64,000 bases of DNA. Origin: Methylobacterium persicinum (GTDB taxonomy: Bacteria > Pseudomonadota > Alphaproteobacteria > Rhizobiales > Beijerinckiaceae). The stretch lies in the NCBI RefSeq assembly GCF_022179525.1, contig NZ_BPQX01000011.1, positions 186,001 to 250,000 on the forward strand, in the 5' to 3' direction. Both the position numbers and the translations under genes were made by a program. A model generated the notes under the pieces. That model saw only the letters and a list, made by a program, of their open reading frames with translations. It was not told the origin of the DNA and did no database searches. Of the stretch, positions 1 to 9,664 are shown in pieces. Numbering within the stretch: position 1 is the stretch's first letter; the number at the start of each line of letters is the position of its first letter.

Positions 1-600
1 GACCTCGTCGTGGACACCGCGCCGGGGCGCCTGGCGGAGCTGCTGCGCGACGGCCGCGCCGTGCGCAACCGTTTCGGCGGGTACCGGATCGCCGGCCGCC
101 GGCACTCCTACGACGTCTGGGCCCTCCCCTCCACCTGGGCGGTGCGCACCGGCCACGTCCGCGCGACGCGCCTGGCCGACCTCGTCCACACGACCTTCTT
201 CGACCGGGACGCCGTGCTGTACCTGTGCGGCTGCCACCGGGTTCACCACGGCCCGCGGTTCGCGGCCTGGCTGGGTCACGGCACGGTCGACATCAACCTG
301 GAGGAAGACCCGAACCCGCGCGGCACGGCGCTCCGGGCGCTGCGCATCCTCCTCGAACCCGGGCAGGCCGTCGGCCCGAGGCTGGCCGACTACCTGCGCC
401 GGATGGCGACGGCGCCCGGCCACCATCTCGACGCGGATACCGTGTCGCGGCTCGCCGCGGCGGCGAACCTTGCCGGCGCGCCGTCCCGGCCTGTCGGACC
501 CGTGGCGCAGCGCCGGTGCAGCCCTGCCGAGGGCCGGGCTCGGGCACGGGATTGGCGCGCCGACCCTGCTGGGCGCAGGGGTGGCCGTGGCGAGCGGTGA
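1..600 (+). CDS. Nucleotidyltransferase-like protein, C-terminal part (5' end outside window)
   Basis: The frame is open from base 1, so the start lies outside the window. The visible part reads RNRFGGYRIAGRRHSYDVW followed by an aromatic stretch ending STWAVRTG. This resembles the Arg-rich core of poly(A)-polymerase-like nucleotidyltransferases, where an Asp in a V-D-V-W-type strand binds metal. The last ~45 residues are low-complexity Arg/Ala/Gly and may not be conserved. The gene ends 10 bases before the TerB-domain gene and is co-directional, so it may belong to the same operon. Without the N-terminus the GS catalytic motif cannot be checked; the family call is tentative. Confidence 0.5.
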   Translation, partial: DLVVDTAPGRLAELLRDGRAVRNRFGGYRIAGRRHSYDVWALPSTWAVRTGHVRATRLADLVHTTFFDRDAVLYLCGCHRVHHGPRFAAWLGHGTVDINLEEDPNPRGTALRALRILLEPGQAVGPRLADYLRRMATAPGHHLDADTVSRLAAAANLAGAPSRPVGPVAQRRCSPAEGRARARDWRADPAGRRGGRGER

Positions 601-610
601 GGCGCGGTCC

Positions 611-3187
611 ATGGCAGGGCGCGAACCGGGGGCCGGCCGAGCCCGGGAAGGCCTTCTGTTGCTCGGATCGGCCGTGGCGCTGGCGGCCGCCGCGATGCAG
701 TTCGTCCAGGTGGGCTGGCCGGCCCTCGTCACGGGCGCGACGGTCCTCCTGGTCGGCTGGATGAGCCTCGGACGCCGTTCGGGCGACCGCGCGACGGGCG
801 CGGGCGCGACCACGGAAGCCGCGAGCGCGCCGGTCGACCCCGCGCCGTCCACGATCCATGCTCCGCCTGACCCGCCTGACCTCGCCATCCCCGCGACCCC
901 CCTGCCCGCCCCGCCCGAGGGACCGCGAGACACGTTCGGTCGACGGCCCCCCGAGGCGGTTGCCTCCGAGGCGCACGTCGAGCCTGCCTTCACGGTCACG
1001 CCCCTACCCGACGATCCCGCGCCCGTGCCGCAACCCTCGCCGGAGGGGCGCGGCAAGCGGGGCCGGTCGGCGCGCTGGGTCCCTCCCGGCGAACCGGTCG
1101 AGATCCAGGGCCTGACGGTGACGGGAGGGCTGATCTACGTCGGCGAGAAGCTCGGGTCGGATCCGTGGCGCAGGGAGAACTGCCTGATCGATCCCGCGCT
1201 TCCCGTGGCGAAGGCGGGGCGGGGCTCGGCGACCGGCCTGACCTACTGGTGCCGGTACGACGGGCTGAACCCGGCGGGCCGCCGCGCCTACCTGGACTGG
1301 CTGGCCGGGGGGCGCTCCGACCCCGCGGCCAGCATCGCGCTCGTCTTCCTGTACTTCTACGGTCTGGAATACCGGCTGTTCAAGGAAGGGGTCGCGGCCG
1401 ACGCGCCCGTGCTGGTCGCGGAGGTCGAGCGCCTGCGCGCGATCTACGGGGCGAACAGCTCGTTCCAGGCCTATGCGCGGAGCTTCGTCGAGGCCGCCCG
1501 GCTGTTGGTGCCCGCGGCGGAGGAGCGGCGTCCCGAGCTGAACCTCGACCCGAATTTCTACAGCTACGAACTGCCGCTCGCCGTCAGGGTCCATCTCGGC
1601 CGGAAGCTGGCCGACGGCCAGCCCCTCGACGCGGACGACGCCCTCCTCTGGCTGGCGGGCCTGCCCGACCGCGGCTTCCGCACGCCGGTGACGCGATGCC
1701 CGGACGAGTTCGCGGCGCTCTGGCGCCTCCGGTTCCCGGCCAAATACCCGAAGGGACTCAAGGTCGGCGCGCCGAAGGCGCGGATCAAGGCGTCCTATCG
1801 AGCCGCCAGTTCGACGTTCCAGGTGGACCTCAAGGCGCCGGGGTCCCTGCCCGATATCGCTGCCGTCTCCGCCCCCGTGAGGAAGCTCCGCGAGCTCGTC
1901 GAGGCCTGCACCGACGAGCTCGATGCGTTCAGCCGCTTCGTCGGCAGGCGCCCGGACGCCCGCGGGAGCGTGCAGGCGGCCCTGCTCCTGCCGCCGGACC
2001 TGGCCTGCGCAGGCGACGCGTGGACGGCCGTCGGCGAGCGCTGCGAGGCCCTGTTCGCCGCCGGAGCGGCCATGCCGGCCACGTCCCTGCGCCGGCTGCT
2101 TGAGGTGATGGAGATCCCGCTGCCGGAGGAAGGCCGCGTGCCGCAGGCCGGCGTGACGCAGCTCTGCCAAGCGCTCGACCGGGTCGGCATCGGCATCGAA
2201 CCGGACCGCCGCTACGGGCCGGAACCTCGCGCCGGCGCCTCGGCCTCGGACGCCGATGCGGCGGTCGTCCTGTTCAAGGGGGCCGCCGGGGCACCGGTCG
2301 ACGCGACACGCCCCGAGTACCTGGCGCTGCGCGGCGTCATCGAGGCCGCATGCCTCGCCGCGGCGTCGGACGGCGCGGTGTCCCAGGGCGCCGCCGACGG
2401 GATGCTCGCCGCGATCCGGGGCACCGATACCCTCAGCCTTGCCGAGAAATCCCGCCTGACCGCCTACGCCCTGTCGATCCACCGCAACCCGCCGAAGCCG
2501 CAGGGGATCCTGAGGCGGTTGGCGGGCCGCCCCCTGTCCGAGCGCCAGGCCTGCGCGCGGGCGGCGCTCGCGGCCGTCATGGCCGGCGGTCAAGCCAAAC
2601 CCGCGGAGGTGCGGTTCCTCGAACGGTTGCACGCGTTCCTCGCGCTGCCGGCCGACGGGATCTACGCCGCCCTGCATCGCGGGCCGCTCGGGTCGGCCGC
2701 GTCGGCGGAGCCGCGGGGCGCCGACGGGAGCCAACCGCGCGGGGACGTCGGCGACCGCGCTTCCGGGCGCGTCGTCATCGACGCATCGCGGCTGGAGCGC
2801 GTTCGCCGCGAGACGCAGGCGGTCGCAAGCCTGCTCTCGGACATCTTCGTCGAGGACTCGGCGCCCGGGTCAGGTGCGGGCACGGTTTCGCCGCCGGGTG
2901 GCGTCGCCCCGGAAGCGCCCGCGCCGGCACCGGCGGACACGGGCCCGGCCGGGCTCGATCCGGCCCATGCCGGCCTGCTCGCCGCGGTCGCCGCATCCCC
3001 GGACCCGATGCCGCGCGAGGCGTTCGACCGGGCGGCCCGCGCGAACGGCCTGTTTCCCGACGGGGCGCTTGAGACCATCAACGAATGGGGCTTCGAGCGC
3101 TTCGACGAGGCCTTGATCGAGCACGACGACCCGGTCACCATCGCGGCCCACCTTCGCCTCCACCTGCTCCCCAGCACCACCGCCTAG
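611..3187 (+). CDS. sngA: TerB_N/TerB_C domain protein, Shango SngA-like
   Basis: An 858-residue protein. The ATG at 611 is preferred because upstream in-frame residues are low-complexity and overlap the previous gene. Residues ~16-55 hold two hydrophobic segments (LLLLGSAVALAAAAM and LVTGATVLLVGW), predicting a membrane anchor. A Pro/Ala-rich linker follows to ~155, then a TerB_N-like domain at ~155-370 (GGLIYVG, WCRYDGLNP, FLYFYGLEYRLF), a central TerB-like helical region near 570-650, and a TerB_C-like region from ~720 with VVIDASRLERVRRET. SngA proteins are TerB-domain components of the Shango anti-phage system. The next gene starts 4 bases downstream. The membrane segments are a notable feature of this copy. 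Confidence 0.78.
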   Translation: MAGREPGAGRAREGLLLLGSAVALAAAAMQFVQVGWPALVTGATVLLVGWMSLGRRSGDRATGAGATTEAASAPVDPAPSTIHAPPDPPDLAIPATPLPAPPEGPRDTFGRRPPEAVASEAHVEPAFTVTPLPDDPAPVPQPSPEGRGKRGRSARWVPPGEPVEIQGLTVTGGLIYVGEKLGSDPWRRENCLIDPALPVAKAGRGSATGLTYWCRYDGLNPAGRRAYLDWLAGGRSDPAASIALVFLYFYGLEYRLFKEGVAADAPVLVAEVERLRAIYGANSSFQAYARSFVEAARLLVPAAEERRPELNLDPNFYSYELPLAVRVHLGRKLADGQPLDADDALLWLAGLPDRGFRTPVTRCPDEFAALWRLRFPAKYPKGLKVGAPKARIKASYRAASSTFQVDLKAPGSLPDIAAVSAPVRKLRELVEACTDELDAFSRFVGRRPDARGSVQAALLLPPDLACAGDAWTAVGERCEALFAAGAAMPATSLRRLLEVMEIPLPEEGRVPQAGVTQLCQALDRVGIGIEPDRRYGPEPRAGASASDADAAVVLFKGAAGAPVDATRPEYLALRGVIEAACLAAASDGAVSQGAADGMLAAIRGTDTLSLAEKSRLTAYALSIHRNPPKPQGILRRLAGRPLSERQACARAALAAVMAGGQAKPAEVRFLERLHAFLALPADGIYAALHRGPLGSAASAEPRGADGSQPRGDVGDRASGRVVIDASRLERVRRETQAVASLLSDIFVEDSAPGSGAGTVSPPGGVAPEAPAPAPADTGPAGLDPAHAGLLAAVAASPDPMPREAFDRAARANGLFPDGALETINEWGFERFDEALIEHDDPVTIAAHLRLHLLPSTTA

Positions 3188-3191
3188 CCCC

Positions 3192-4517
3192 ATGCAGCCA
3201 GCCCCGACCATCCGCCCGCGGGACCGTGACGCGATCCTGCAGGCCCTCTCGGCCGGCGTCGTGCCGCGCACGGGCCTGCGCCACGTCCAGGTCGGGCGCG
3301 CCGCCGAGATCGCCGCCCTGGTGCGCGACATCGACCGCGTCGCCGACGAGGGGTCCTCGATCCGGTTCGTGATCGGCGAGTACGGGGCCGGGAAGACCTT
3401 CTTCCTCAACCTGGTCCGGCTCGTCGCCCTCGAACGCAAGCTCGTCACCGTGCACGCGGACCTCGCGCCGGACCGCCGCTTGCACGCCAGCGCGGGGCAG
3501 GCGCGGGCCCTCTACGCCGAGGCCCTGCGCAACATGGCGACCCGCACCAAGCCGGACGGGGGCGCCCTGGGCAGCGTCGTCGAGCGCTTCGTCACGGACG
3601 CGGTCAAGGAGGCGCAACAGGCCGGCCTGCCCGTCGAGCGGGTCATCGACCGCAGGCTCGCGCCGCTCCAGGACGAGGTCGGGGGCTACGACTACGCGGT
3701 CGTCCTGAAGGCGTACTGGCGCGGGAGCGAGGACGGGAACGAGGCGCTGAAGGCGGCGGCCCTGCGCTGGCTCCGCGGCGAGTTCTCGACGCGGACCGAG
3801 GCCCGGCAGGCGCTGGGCGTGCGGACCATCGTCGACGACGACAACGTCTACGACGCGCTCAAGCTGCTCGCCGCCTTCGTCCGGCTCGCGGGCTACGGCG
3901 GCCTGTTCGTCGTCTTCGACGAGCTGGTCAACCTGTACAAGCTCCAGAGCGCGCAGGCGCGCAACCAGAACTTCGAGCAGGTCCTGCGCATCCTCAACGA
4001 TGTGCTGCAGGGGAACGTGCGCGGGCTCGGCCTGGCCCTGGGCGGCACGCCGGAATTCCTGCTCGACACCCGCCGCGGGCTGTACAGCTACCAGGCGCTC
4101 CAGAGCCGGCTGGCGGAGAATGCCTTCGCGAAGGGCGGCCTGGTCGACCTGTCGGGCCCGGTGATCCGGCTGCAGAACCTGACCCCGGAGGACATGCTGA
4201 TCCTGCTGTCGAACATCCGGGCGGTGTTCGCCGGCGGCGACCCCGCCAGGCACCTCGTGCCGGACGAGGCGCTCGGCGCCTTCATGGGTCACTGCAACGA
4301 CCGGATCGGCGAGGCCTACTTCCGGACGCCGCGCAACACGATCCGCGCCTTCGTTCAATTGCTTGCCGTCATCGAGCAGAACCCCGGCACGGGCTGGAAG
4401 GAGCTGCTCGGGCACGTCGAGGTCCGCAGCGACGACCAGGCAGATGACGCCGGGGCGGACGCCGACGTCCCCTCCAGCCCGGCGCCCGGCGATGAGCTCG
4501 TCAGCTTCCGCCTCTGA
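3192..4517 (+). CDS. sngB: DUF2791/BrxD-like P-loop ATPase, Shango SngB-like
   Basis: A 441-residue ATPase of the family annotated as BREX-system ATP-binding protein BrxD. Walker A is GEYGAGKT at residues 62-69 and Walker B is LFVVFDELVNL near 238-248, in which an Asp-Glu pair should coordinate Mg and activate water. The C-terminal half carries RTPRNTIRAFVQLL, typical of the winged end of these AAA-like proteins. It follows sngA by 4 bases and overlaps the helicase gene by 26 bases, so the three are probably translationally coupled. In Shango the ATPase is expected to work with the helicase on DNA; the exact role is not visible in the sequence. Confidence 0.82.
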   Translation: MQPAPTIRPRDRDAILQALSAGVVPRTGLRHVQVGRAAEIAALVRDIDRVADEGSSIRFVIGEYGAGKTFFLNLVRLVALERKLVTVHADLAPDRRLHASAGQARALYAEALRNMATRTKPDGGALGSVVERFVTDAVKEAQQAGLPVERVIDRRLAPLQDEVGGYDYAVVLKAYWRGSEDGNEALKAAALRWLRGEFSTRTEARQALGVRTIVDDDNVYDALKLLAAFVRLAGYGGLFVVFDELVNLYKLQSAQARNQNFEQVLRILNDVLQGNVRGLGLALGGTPEFLLDTRRGLYSYQALQSRLAENAFAKGGLVDLSGPVIRLQNLTPEDMLILLSNIRAVFAGGDPARHLVPDEALGAFMGHCNDRIGEAYFRTPRNTIRAFVQLLAVIEQNPGTGWKELLGHVEVRSDDQADDAGADADVPSSPAPGDELVSFRL

Positions 4518-6759
4518 GCGGCGCCTCCGCGACGGGGCCTTCGACCGCCTCGCCCCGGAGGTCCGCTCCTGGATCCGGGAGCAGGGTTGGACGGGGCTGC
4601 GGGACATCCAGGCGCGCGCGATCGACGCCGTCCTCGACGGCGGTGACGACGTGTTGGTCGCCGCGGCGACGGCGGCCGGCAAGACCGAGGCGGCCTTCCT
4701 GCCCATCCTGACCCGGATCGCCGGCCGGGCCGAACCCGGCCTGGCGGTGCTCTACGTGAGCCCCCTGAAGGCGCTCATCAACGACCAGTTCCAGCGGCTC
4801 GACCAGCTCTGCGAGCGGATGGAGATCCCGCTTGTCCGCTGGCACGGGGATGCGCCGCAATCGGCCAAGGCGCGGATGCTGGCCAAGCCGGCCGGCATCG
4901 CCCTGATCACCCCGGAATCCGTCGAGGCCCTGCTGATCCGGCGTCCCGCCGATGCCAGTCGATTGCTGGCGGCGTTGGATTTCGTGGTCGTCGACGAAGT
5001 GCATGCCCTCCTGTCGGGCCCACGGGGGCTCCACCTGGCGTCGCTGCTGAGACGTGTCGAGGCCCTCGGCGCGCCGGGCAGGACGCGACGGGTCGGCCTG
5101 TCGGCCACCATCGGCGACGCCGAGGCTGCGGCGGCCTGGCTTCGCCCGACCGCGCCGGAGCGCGTCCGCCTGCTCCAGGACGGCGGGGCCGGCCTGGACC
5201 TCCAGCTTCGGATCCTCGGCTACCTGGAGCCGCTCGACGCCGACGGCACCGACGGGGCCGAGGCGGAGGGCGCGGCCGGCGCAGGGCCGGTGCCGGCACT
5301 CGACGCGATCACGGACCACCTGTTCGCCTCGCTGAGGGGCAGCAACAACCTGGTCTTCGGCGGCTCCAGGCGGCTGGTGGAGGCCCTCTCCGACAGGCTG
5401 CGGCGCCGGGCCGAACGGGGCGAGGTCCCCAACGAGTTCTTCCCGCACCACGGCAACCTCTCCAAGGAGTTGCGCGAGGAGCTCGAAAGCCGCCTCAAGG
5501 ACGCGTCCCTGCCGACCACCGCGGTCTGCACCTCCACCCTGGAACTGGGCATCGACATCGGCTCGGTGCGGTCCGTCGCCCAGGTCGGCGCGCCCCGCTC
5601 GCTGGCGTCGCTGCGGCAGCGCCTGGGCCGGACGGGGCGGCGGCCGGGCGTGCCCGCCATCCTCCGGATCTACGTCCGCGAGCAGGAGCTCGACACGCGC
5701 TCCTCGGTCCTCGACGAGCTTCGCCAGGACGCGGTGCGCGCGGTCGCGGCCATCCGCCTGCTCGCCGCCCGCTTCGTGGAGCCGCCGCTGGCCAGCGACG
5801 CCGCGCTCGCGACCGCCCTGCTGCACCAGGTCCTGTCCGTGATCGCGCAGCGCGGCGGCGCCCGGGCCGACGCGCTCCATCGGCTTCTCTGCGGTCCCGG
5901 GGTGTTCGCCTCGGTGACGCCGGGCGACTTCGCGGAGCTGCTGCGCGGCGCGGCCCGGACGGGGGTGGGCCTCATCGAGCAGGCGCCGGACGGCACGCTG
6001 CTCCTGGGCGAGCGCGGCGAGCGCCTCGTCCACGCGCGCGAGTTCTACGCCCTGTTCGACAGCGGGGCGGAGTGGCGCCTGGTCGCCGGGACCCGGGCGC
6101 TCGGCACGATCCCGCTCACCAACGCGGTCGCCCAGGGCACCCTGGTCGTCTTCGCCGGGCGCCGCTGGCTGGTCGAGGAGGTGGACGAGCGGGCCCACGT
6201 CCTGCAGGTCTCCGCGCACCGGGGCGGGGTGATCCCGAAGTTCGAGCGGCTGTTCGCCGAGCCCACGCACGACCGCCTCCTCGCGGAGATGCGCGGCGTC
6301 TTCGAGGCCGACGACGTGCCGGCCTACCTCGACGCGCGGGCCCGCACCTTCCTCGCGGAGGGGCGGTCGGCCTACCGCCGCCTCGGTCTGGGACGCTCCC
6401 GGATGGTGCACACCGGGCGCGACCTTCACCTCTTCGCGTGGCGCGGCAGCGCGACGTGCGACGTCCTGGCGGTCATCCTGTCGATGCTCGGGTTGCCGGC
6501 GGAGCCGCACGACCTTGGCGTCACGCTCCCCGGGGTGAGCCCGGACGACGCCCGAGCGGTCCTGCGCAGGGTTGCGAGCATGGTGCCGGGCGATTTCGCG
6601 GCCGTCGCGGAGTTCGTCGGGACCATCCAGACCGCGAAGTACGACGAGCATGTTCCGGAGACGCTGCTGCGGCGCTTCTGGGCCCGGCGAAACGAGGGCG
6701 TCCTGGCGCGGATGCCGGGCTTGGCCGCCGAGATGCTCGACGGCGTGCCCGAAGCCTGA
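4492..6759 (+). CDS. sngC: Lhr/BrxHI-like DExH-box helicase, Shango SngC-like
   Basis: A 755-residue superfamily 2 helicase. The ATG at 4492 gives MSSSASASERR and is preferred over a start at 4363 deep inside sngB. Walker A is ATAAGKTE at ~59-66, motif II is VVVDEVHAL (DEVH) near 165-172, motif III is SATIGD near 204, and motif VI is QRLGRTGRR near 377. The ~350 residues after the helicase core match the long C-terminal extension of Lhr-type helicases. Expected role: ATP-driven remodelling of DNA as effector or sensor with the TerB protein and ATPase. All motifs look intact. A 235-base gap separates it from the AddB-like gene. Confidence 0.82.
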   Translation: MSSSASASERRLRDGAFDRLAPEVRSWIREQGWTGLRDIQARAIDAVLDGGDDVLVAAATAAGKTEAAFLPILTRIAGRAEPGLAVLYVSPLKALINDQFQRLDQLCERMEIPLVRWHGDAPQSAKARMLAKPAGIALITPESVEALLIRRPADASRLLAALDFVVVDEVHALLSGPRGLHLASLLRRVEALGAPGRTRRVGLSATIGDAEAAAAWLRPTAPERVRLLQDGGAGLDLQLRILGYLEPLDADGTDGAEAEGAAGAGPVPALDAITDHLFASLRGSNNLVFGGSRRLVEALSDRLRRRAERGEVPNEFFPHHGNLSKELREELESRLKDASLPTTAVCTSTLELGIDIGSVRSVAQVGAPRSLASLRQRLGRTGRRPGVPAILRIYVREQELDTRSSVLDELRQDAVRAVAAIRLLAARFVEPPLASDAALATALLHQVLSVIAQRGGARADALHRLLCGPGVFASVTPGDFAELLRGAARTGVGLIEQAPDGTLLLGERGERLVHAREFYALFDSGAEWRLVAGTRALGTIPLTNAVAQGTLVVFAGRRWLVEEVDERAHVLQVSAHRGGVIPKFERLFAEPTHDRLLAEMRGVFEADDVPAYLDARARTFLAEGRSAYRRLGLGRSRMVHTGRDLHLFAWRGSATCDVLAVILSMLGLPAEPHDLGVTLPGVSPDDARAVLRRVASMVPGDFAAVAEFVGTIQTAKYDEHVPETLLRRFWARRNEGVLARMPGLAAEMLDGVPEA

Positions 6760-6994
6760 CGCCCGGTGACGGGCGCGGCCGAGCGGGCCCAGGGGAAGCT
6801 GGCGACCCCGAGCGGGCCGCGCTGGGCACGGGCGCGCCGGGAAGAGCGCGCAAGCTCGCGCCCGGGCGCGGAGCCAAAGCCTCGGCCATCGTCAGGTTCG
6901 AGCAGGTTGTGCACGGCTGGGCCGGGGCGACTCGTACGAGCTTGACCGTTTCTTCAGCCTCGCCGGAGATGGGTGACGGTCGACGGTCGGGGAA

Positions 6995-9664
6995 ATGATT
7001 CGCATGATGGCGCGCCGGACGGTGGTGATCCAAGGCCGCCTCGCCATGTCGGACGGCCGGCTGGCCGCCGCGCGCCGGTCCGACCATGGCGTCCAGCTCA
7101 TGCCCGTGGAGCGCATGGTGGCGCGCCTCGCCGGGGGCTTCGCGCGACCGGTCGACGACGAGACGCTCAAGAGCCTTCTGCCGGCCGCCCTCGCCGAAAC
7201 GGACCTCGGCGAGCTCGATCCCATCAAGACGCTGCCGGGCATGGTCGACGCCGCCGCCGAGACCGTGCGGAAGGCGTGGCTGGCCGCCTTCGACCTGGCG
7301 CGGTCGGCCGACCCGGCCGACCGGACCGCCTCGGTCCGGCGCCTGGAGGAGGCCGTCCTCGCCCGCCTGCCGGCCGGGATGATGCGGCCCGTCGACCTCG
7401 CCGAGGCCGCGCGGGCGCGTCTCGCCCACGCGCCGCGGGTGCTCGGGCCCGTCGAGATCGTCGGGCTCCCGGACGTGCCGCCGTGCTGGCGCGGCCTCGT
7501 CGCATCCCTGGTCGCGCACGTTCCCGTGACCTGGGTGGCGGGGCCGCGCTCCGTCCCGGATTGGGTGGAGGCGGCCGGCATCCGCGTCGTCACGTGCGCG
7601 CCGGAACGGCCGGCGGTCGCGGTCTGCAGCGCGGCGACCCCGAGGCACGAGGTCCTGGAGGCGCTGCGCTGGGCCCGCGAGCTGATGGCGTCCGGGCAGG
7701 CCGCGCCCGCGGACATCGCGGTCGCGGCCTGCCGCACCGAGGAGTACGACGACGTCGTGCTCGCGCTCCGGGCGGAGGCGAACCTCGACGTGCGCTTCGT
7801 CCACGGGGTGCCCGCCGCCAGCGTCCGCGAGGGGCAGGCCGCGGCCGCCCTCGCCGACGTCCTGGTCAGGGGGATCTCGCAGGACGGCGTCCGCCGCTTG
7901 GCGGCCCTCCTGCGCGACGGCCCCGGTCCCTTCGCCGCGTTGCCCGAGCGATGGACCCGCGTCCTTCCGCGCGAGGCGCCGCTGACCGACCCGACGGCCT
8001 GGGAACGGCTGCTGAACAGCCTCCGGGCAGAGGATTTCCCGGACGGGCAGGACCACGTCCCGGCGCTGCGGGACGTCGTGGGCGTGCTCGTGCAGGGCGT
8101 GTCGGTCGCGGCGGAGGCGGGAGAGCGCTTCCTGCACGGCCTGGCGCTCCGGATCTGGCGCAAGGCCTTGATCGAGGGGGCGCCGGCCGTCGTCGACCTG
8201 ACGCTGGGACGCCTGCGCATCGACGACGGGGCGGACGCCTGCGCCTCGGTCGTCTGGGCCCCCGCCTCGGCGCTGGCCGCCGCCCCGCGGCGCTTCGTGC
8301 GCCTGCTCGGGCTGAGCTCGCGCGGCTGGCCGCAGGTCAGCGCGGAAGATCGGCTGCTGTCGGACCATCTCGTGCCGTCCCGTCTTCTCGACCCCTTCCC
8401 CAGGCCGCTGGCCGACAGGAGCGACTTCCGCGCGATTCTGGCCACCAGCGCCGGGGCCGTCGTGCTGTCCCGGCCGCGGCGCGGCCCCGACGGGCGCCTG
8501 CTCGGGAGGAGCCCGCTGCTGCGCGAGTTCGGCGCGGCCGAGACCTACCTGGGGCGCAACCGCGTCCCGGCCCACGCCGTGGGCGAGGTCGACCGACTCA
8601 TGGCCCGGCCGGCGGAGTTCCGCGCGACGGCCCCGGCCATCTGCGCGGCGGGCTGCTGGCGGGCCTGGGGCCGGGCGGAGCTGACCGCGCACGACGGGCG
8701 CGTCCGGCCGGACCACCCGGTCGTGCTCGCGATCCTGGATCGCACCCATTCCGCCCGGTCGCTGCGCAAGCTCCTGCGCGACCCGCTGGGCTTCGTCTGG
8801 ACCTACGGGCTCGGCCTGGAGACGGCCGACGCGGCCGCGGAGCCGCTCACGCTCGGTCATCAGGCCTTCGGCAACCTCCTGCACGAGGTGCTCGAACGCG
8901 CGGTGGTCGCCCTGGAGGCGGATGGCGGCTTCGCCCCGTCGACGGACGCGGGCAAGCGCCGGGCGCTGGCCGCGGTCCTCGCCACCGTCGCCGAGGTCTG
9001 GGAGCGCGAGCGCCCGATCCCGCCGCGGCTGATCTGGCGGCGGACCCTGGACGAGACGGCCGCGCTCGCCCTGGCCGCGCTCACCCACCCCGACCAGCCT
9101 CTCCTCGGGCAGGGAAGCTGGGTCGAGGTCCCGTTCGGCGGGCAGCCGCCGAAGCGCGACCACCACCCCCTCCCCTGGGACAGCGACGCCACGGTCACGA
9201 TACCCGGCACCGGTTTCCGGATCTCCGGCTACATCGACCGGCTCGACCTGTCGCACGACCGCGGCAGCGCGCGGGTGCGCGACTACAAGACCGGCAAGCC
9301 CCGCGAGGCGGGGACGGTCCTCGACGGCGGCCGCGAACTGCAGCGGTGCCTGTACGGCTACGCCACCCGCGTGCTCCTCGGCGCGGACGTGTCGATCGAT
9401 GCCTCGCTGCACTTCCCGCGGGAATCCCTGTGCCTCCGGCTCGAACGGCCGGACGAGGCCCTCGACGAGCTGGCCACGTATCTCGTCGCGGCCGGCGCGA
9501 GCCTGCGGGCCGGCAACGCCTTCGCCGGCCCCGATGCCCGGGATGCCTGGAACGACCTGGCCTTCGCGCTGCCGGCGAACGCCGACAAGACCTACTGCCC
9601 GCGCAAGCACGACCTGGTGACGACGGCGCTCGGCGAGGCCGCCCGCGTCTGGGAGGCCGCCTGA
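6995..9664 (+). CDS. AddB-like PD-(D/E)XK nuclease family protein
   Basis: An 889-residue protein. The ATG at 6995 follows a purine-rich GGGGAAA, and the in-frame stop at 6974 rules out a longer start. The N-terminal two-thirds look like the inactivated helicase fold of AddB/RexB (no Walker A; the segment RFVRLLGLSSRGWPQ is typical). The C-terminal nuclease domain shows GNLLHEVLERAV (~626), ISGYIDRLDL and the catalytic VRDYKTGKP (~762), then LQRCLYGYATRVLL. A CPRK near the end could belong to an Fe-S staple, but the full four-Cys set of canonical AddB is not evident. Its stop overlaps the start of the AddA-like gene (TGATG). It is probably a defence-associated AddAB paralogue rather than the housekeeping pair. 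Confidence 0.75.
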   Translation: MIRMMARRTVVIQGRLAMSDGRLAAARRSDHGVQLMPVERMVARLAGGFARPVDDETLKSLLPAALAETDLGELDPIKTLPGMVDAAAETVRKAWLAAFDLARSADPADRTASVRRLEEAVLARLPAGMMRPVDLAEAARARLAHAPRVLGPVEIVGLPDVPPCWRGLVASLVAHVPVTWVAGPRSVPDWVEAAGIRVVTCAPERPAVAVCSAATPRHEVLEALRWARELMASGQAAPADIAVAACRTEEYDDVVLALRAEANLDVRFVHGVPAASVREGQAAAALADVLVRGISQDGVRRLAALLRDGPGPFAALPERWTRVLPREAPLTDPTAWERLLNSLRAEDFPDGQDHVPALRDVVGVLVQGVSVAAEAGERFLHGLALRIWRKALIEGAPAVVDLTLGRLRIDDGADACASVVWAPASALAAAPRRFVRLLGLSSRGWPQVSAEDRLLSDHLVPSRLLDPFPRPLADRSDFRAILATSAGAVVLSRPRRGPDGRLLGRSPLLREFGAAETYLGRNRVPAHAVGEVDRLMARPAEFRATAPAICAAGCWRAWGRAELTAHDGRVRPDHPVVLAILDRTHSARSLRKLLRDPLGFVWTYGLGLETADAAAEPLTLGHQAFGNLLHEVLERAVVALEADGGFAPSTDAGKRRALAAVLATVAEVWERERPIPPRLIWRRTLDETAALALAALTHPDQPLLGQGSWVEVPFGGQPPKRDHHPLPWDSDATVTIPGTGFRISGYIDRLDLSHDRGSARVRDYKTGKPREAGTVLDGGRELQRCLYGYATRVLLGADVSIDASLHFPRESLCLRLERPDEALDELATYLVAAGASLRAGNAFAGPDARDAWNDLAFALPANADKTYCPRKHDLVTTALGEAARVWEAA

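Noticed and set aside
6885-6930. tRNA- or SRP-RNA-like piece (GGTTCGAGCAGG) before the AddB-like gene
   Set aside because: No acceptor or D-arm pairing was found and the SRP RNA conserved loop is absent.
6521-9610. A 1029-codon minus-strand frame
   Set aside because: It is antisense to sngC and the AddB-like gene, has no family features and biased composition.
6973-9663. A single very long plus-strand frame from 6973 to 13038
   Set aside because: The part before 9664 is out of phase with the AddB-like gene and has shadow composition. The true AddA-like start is the ATG at 9664.
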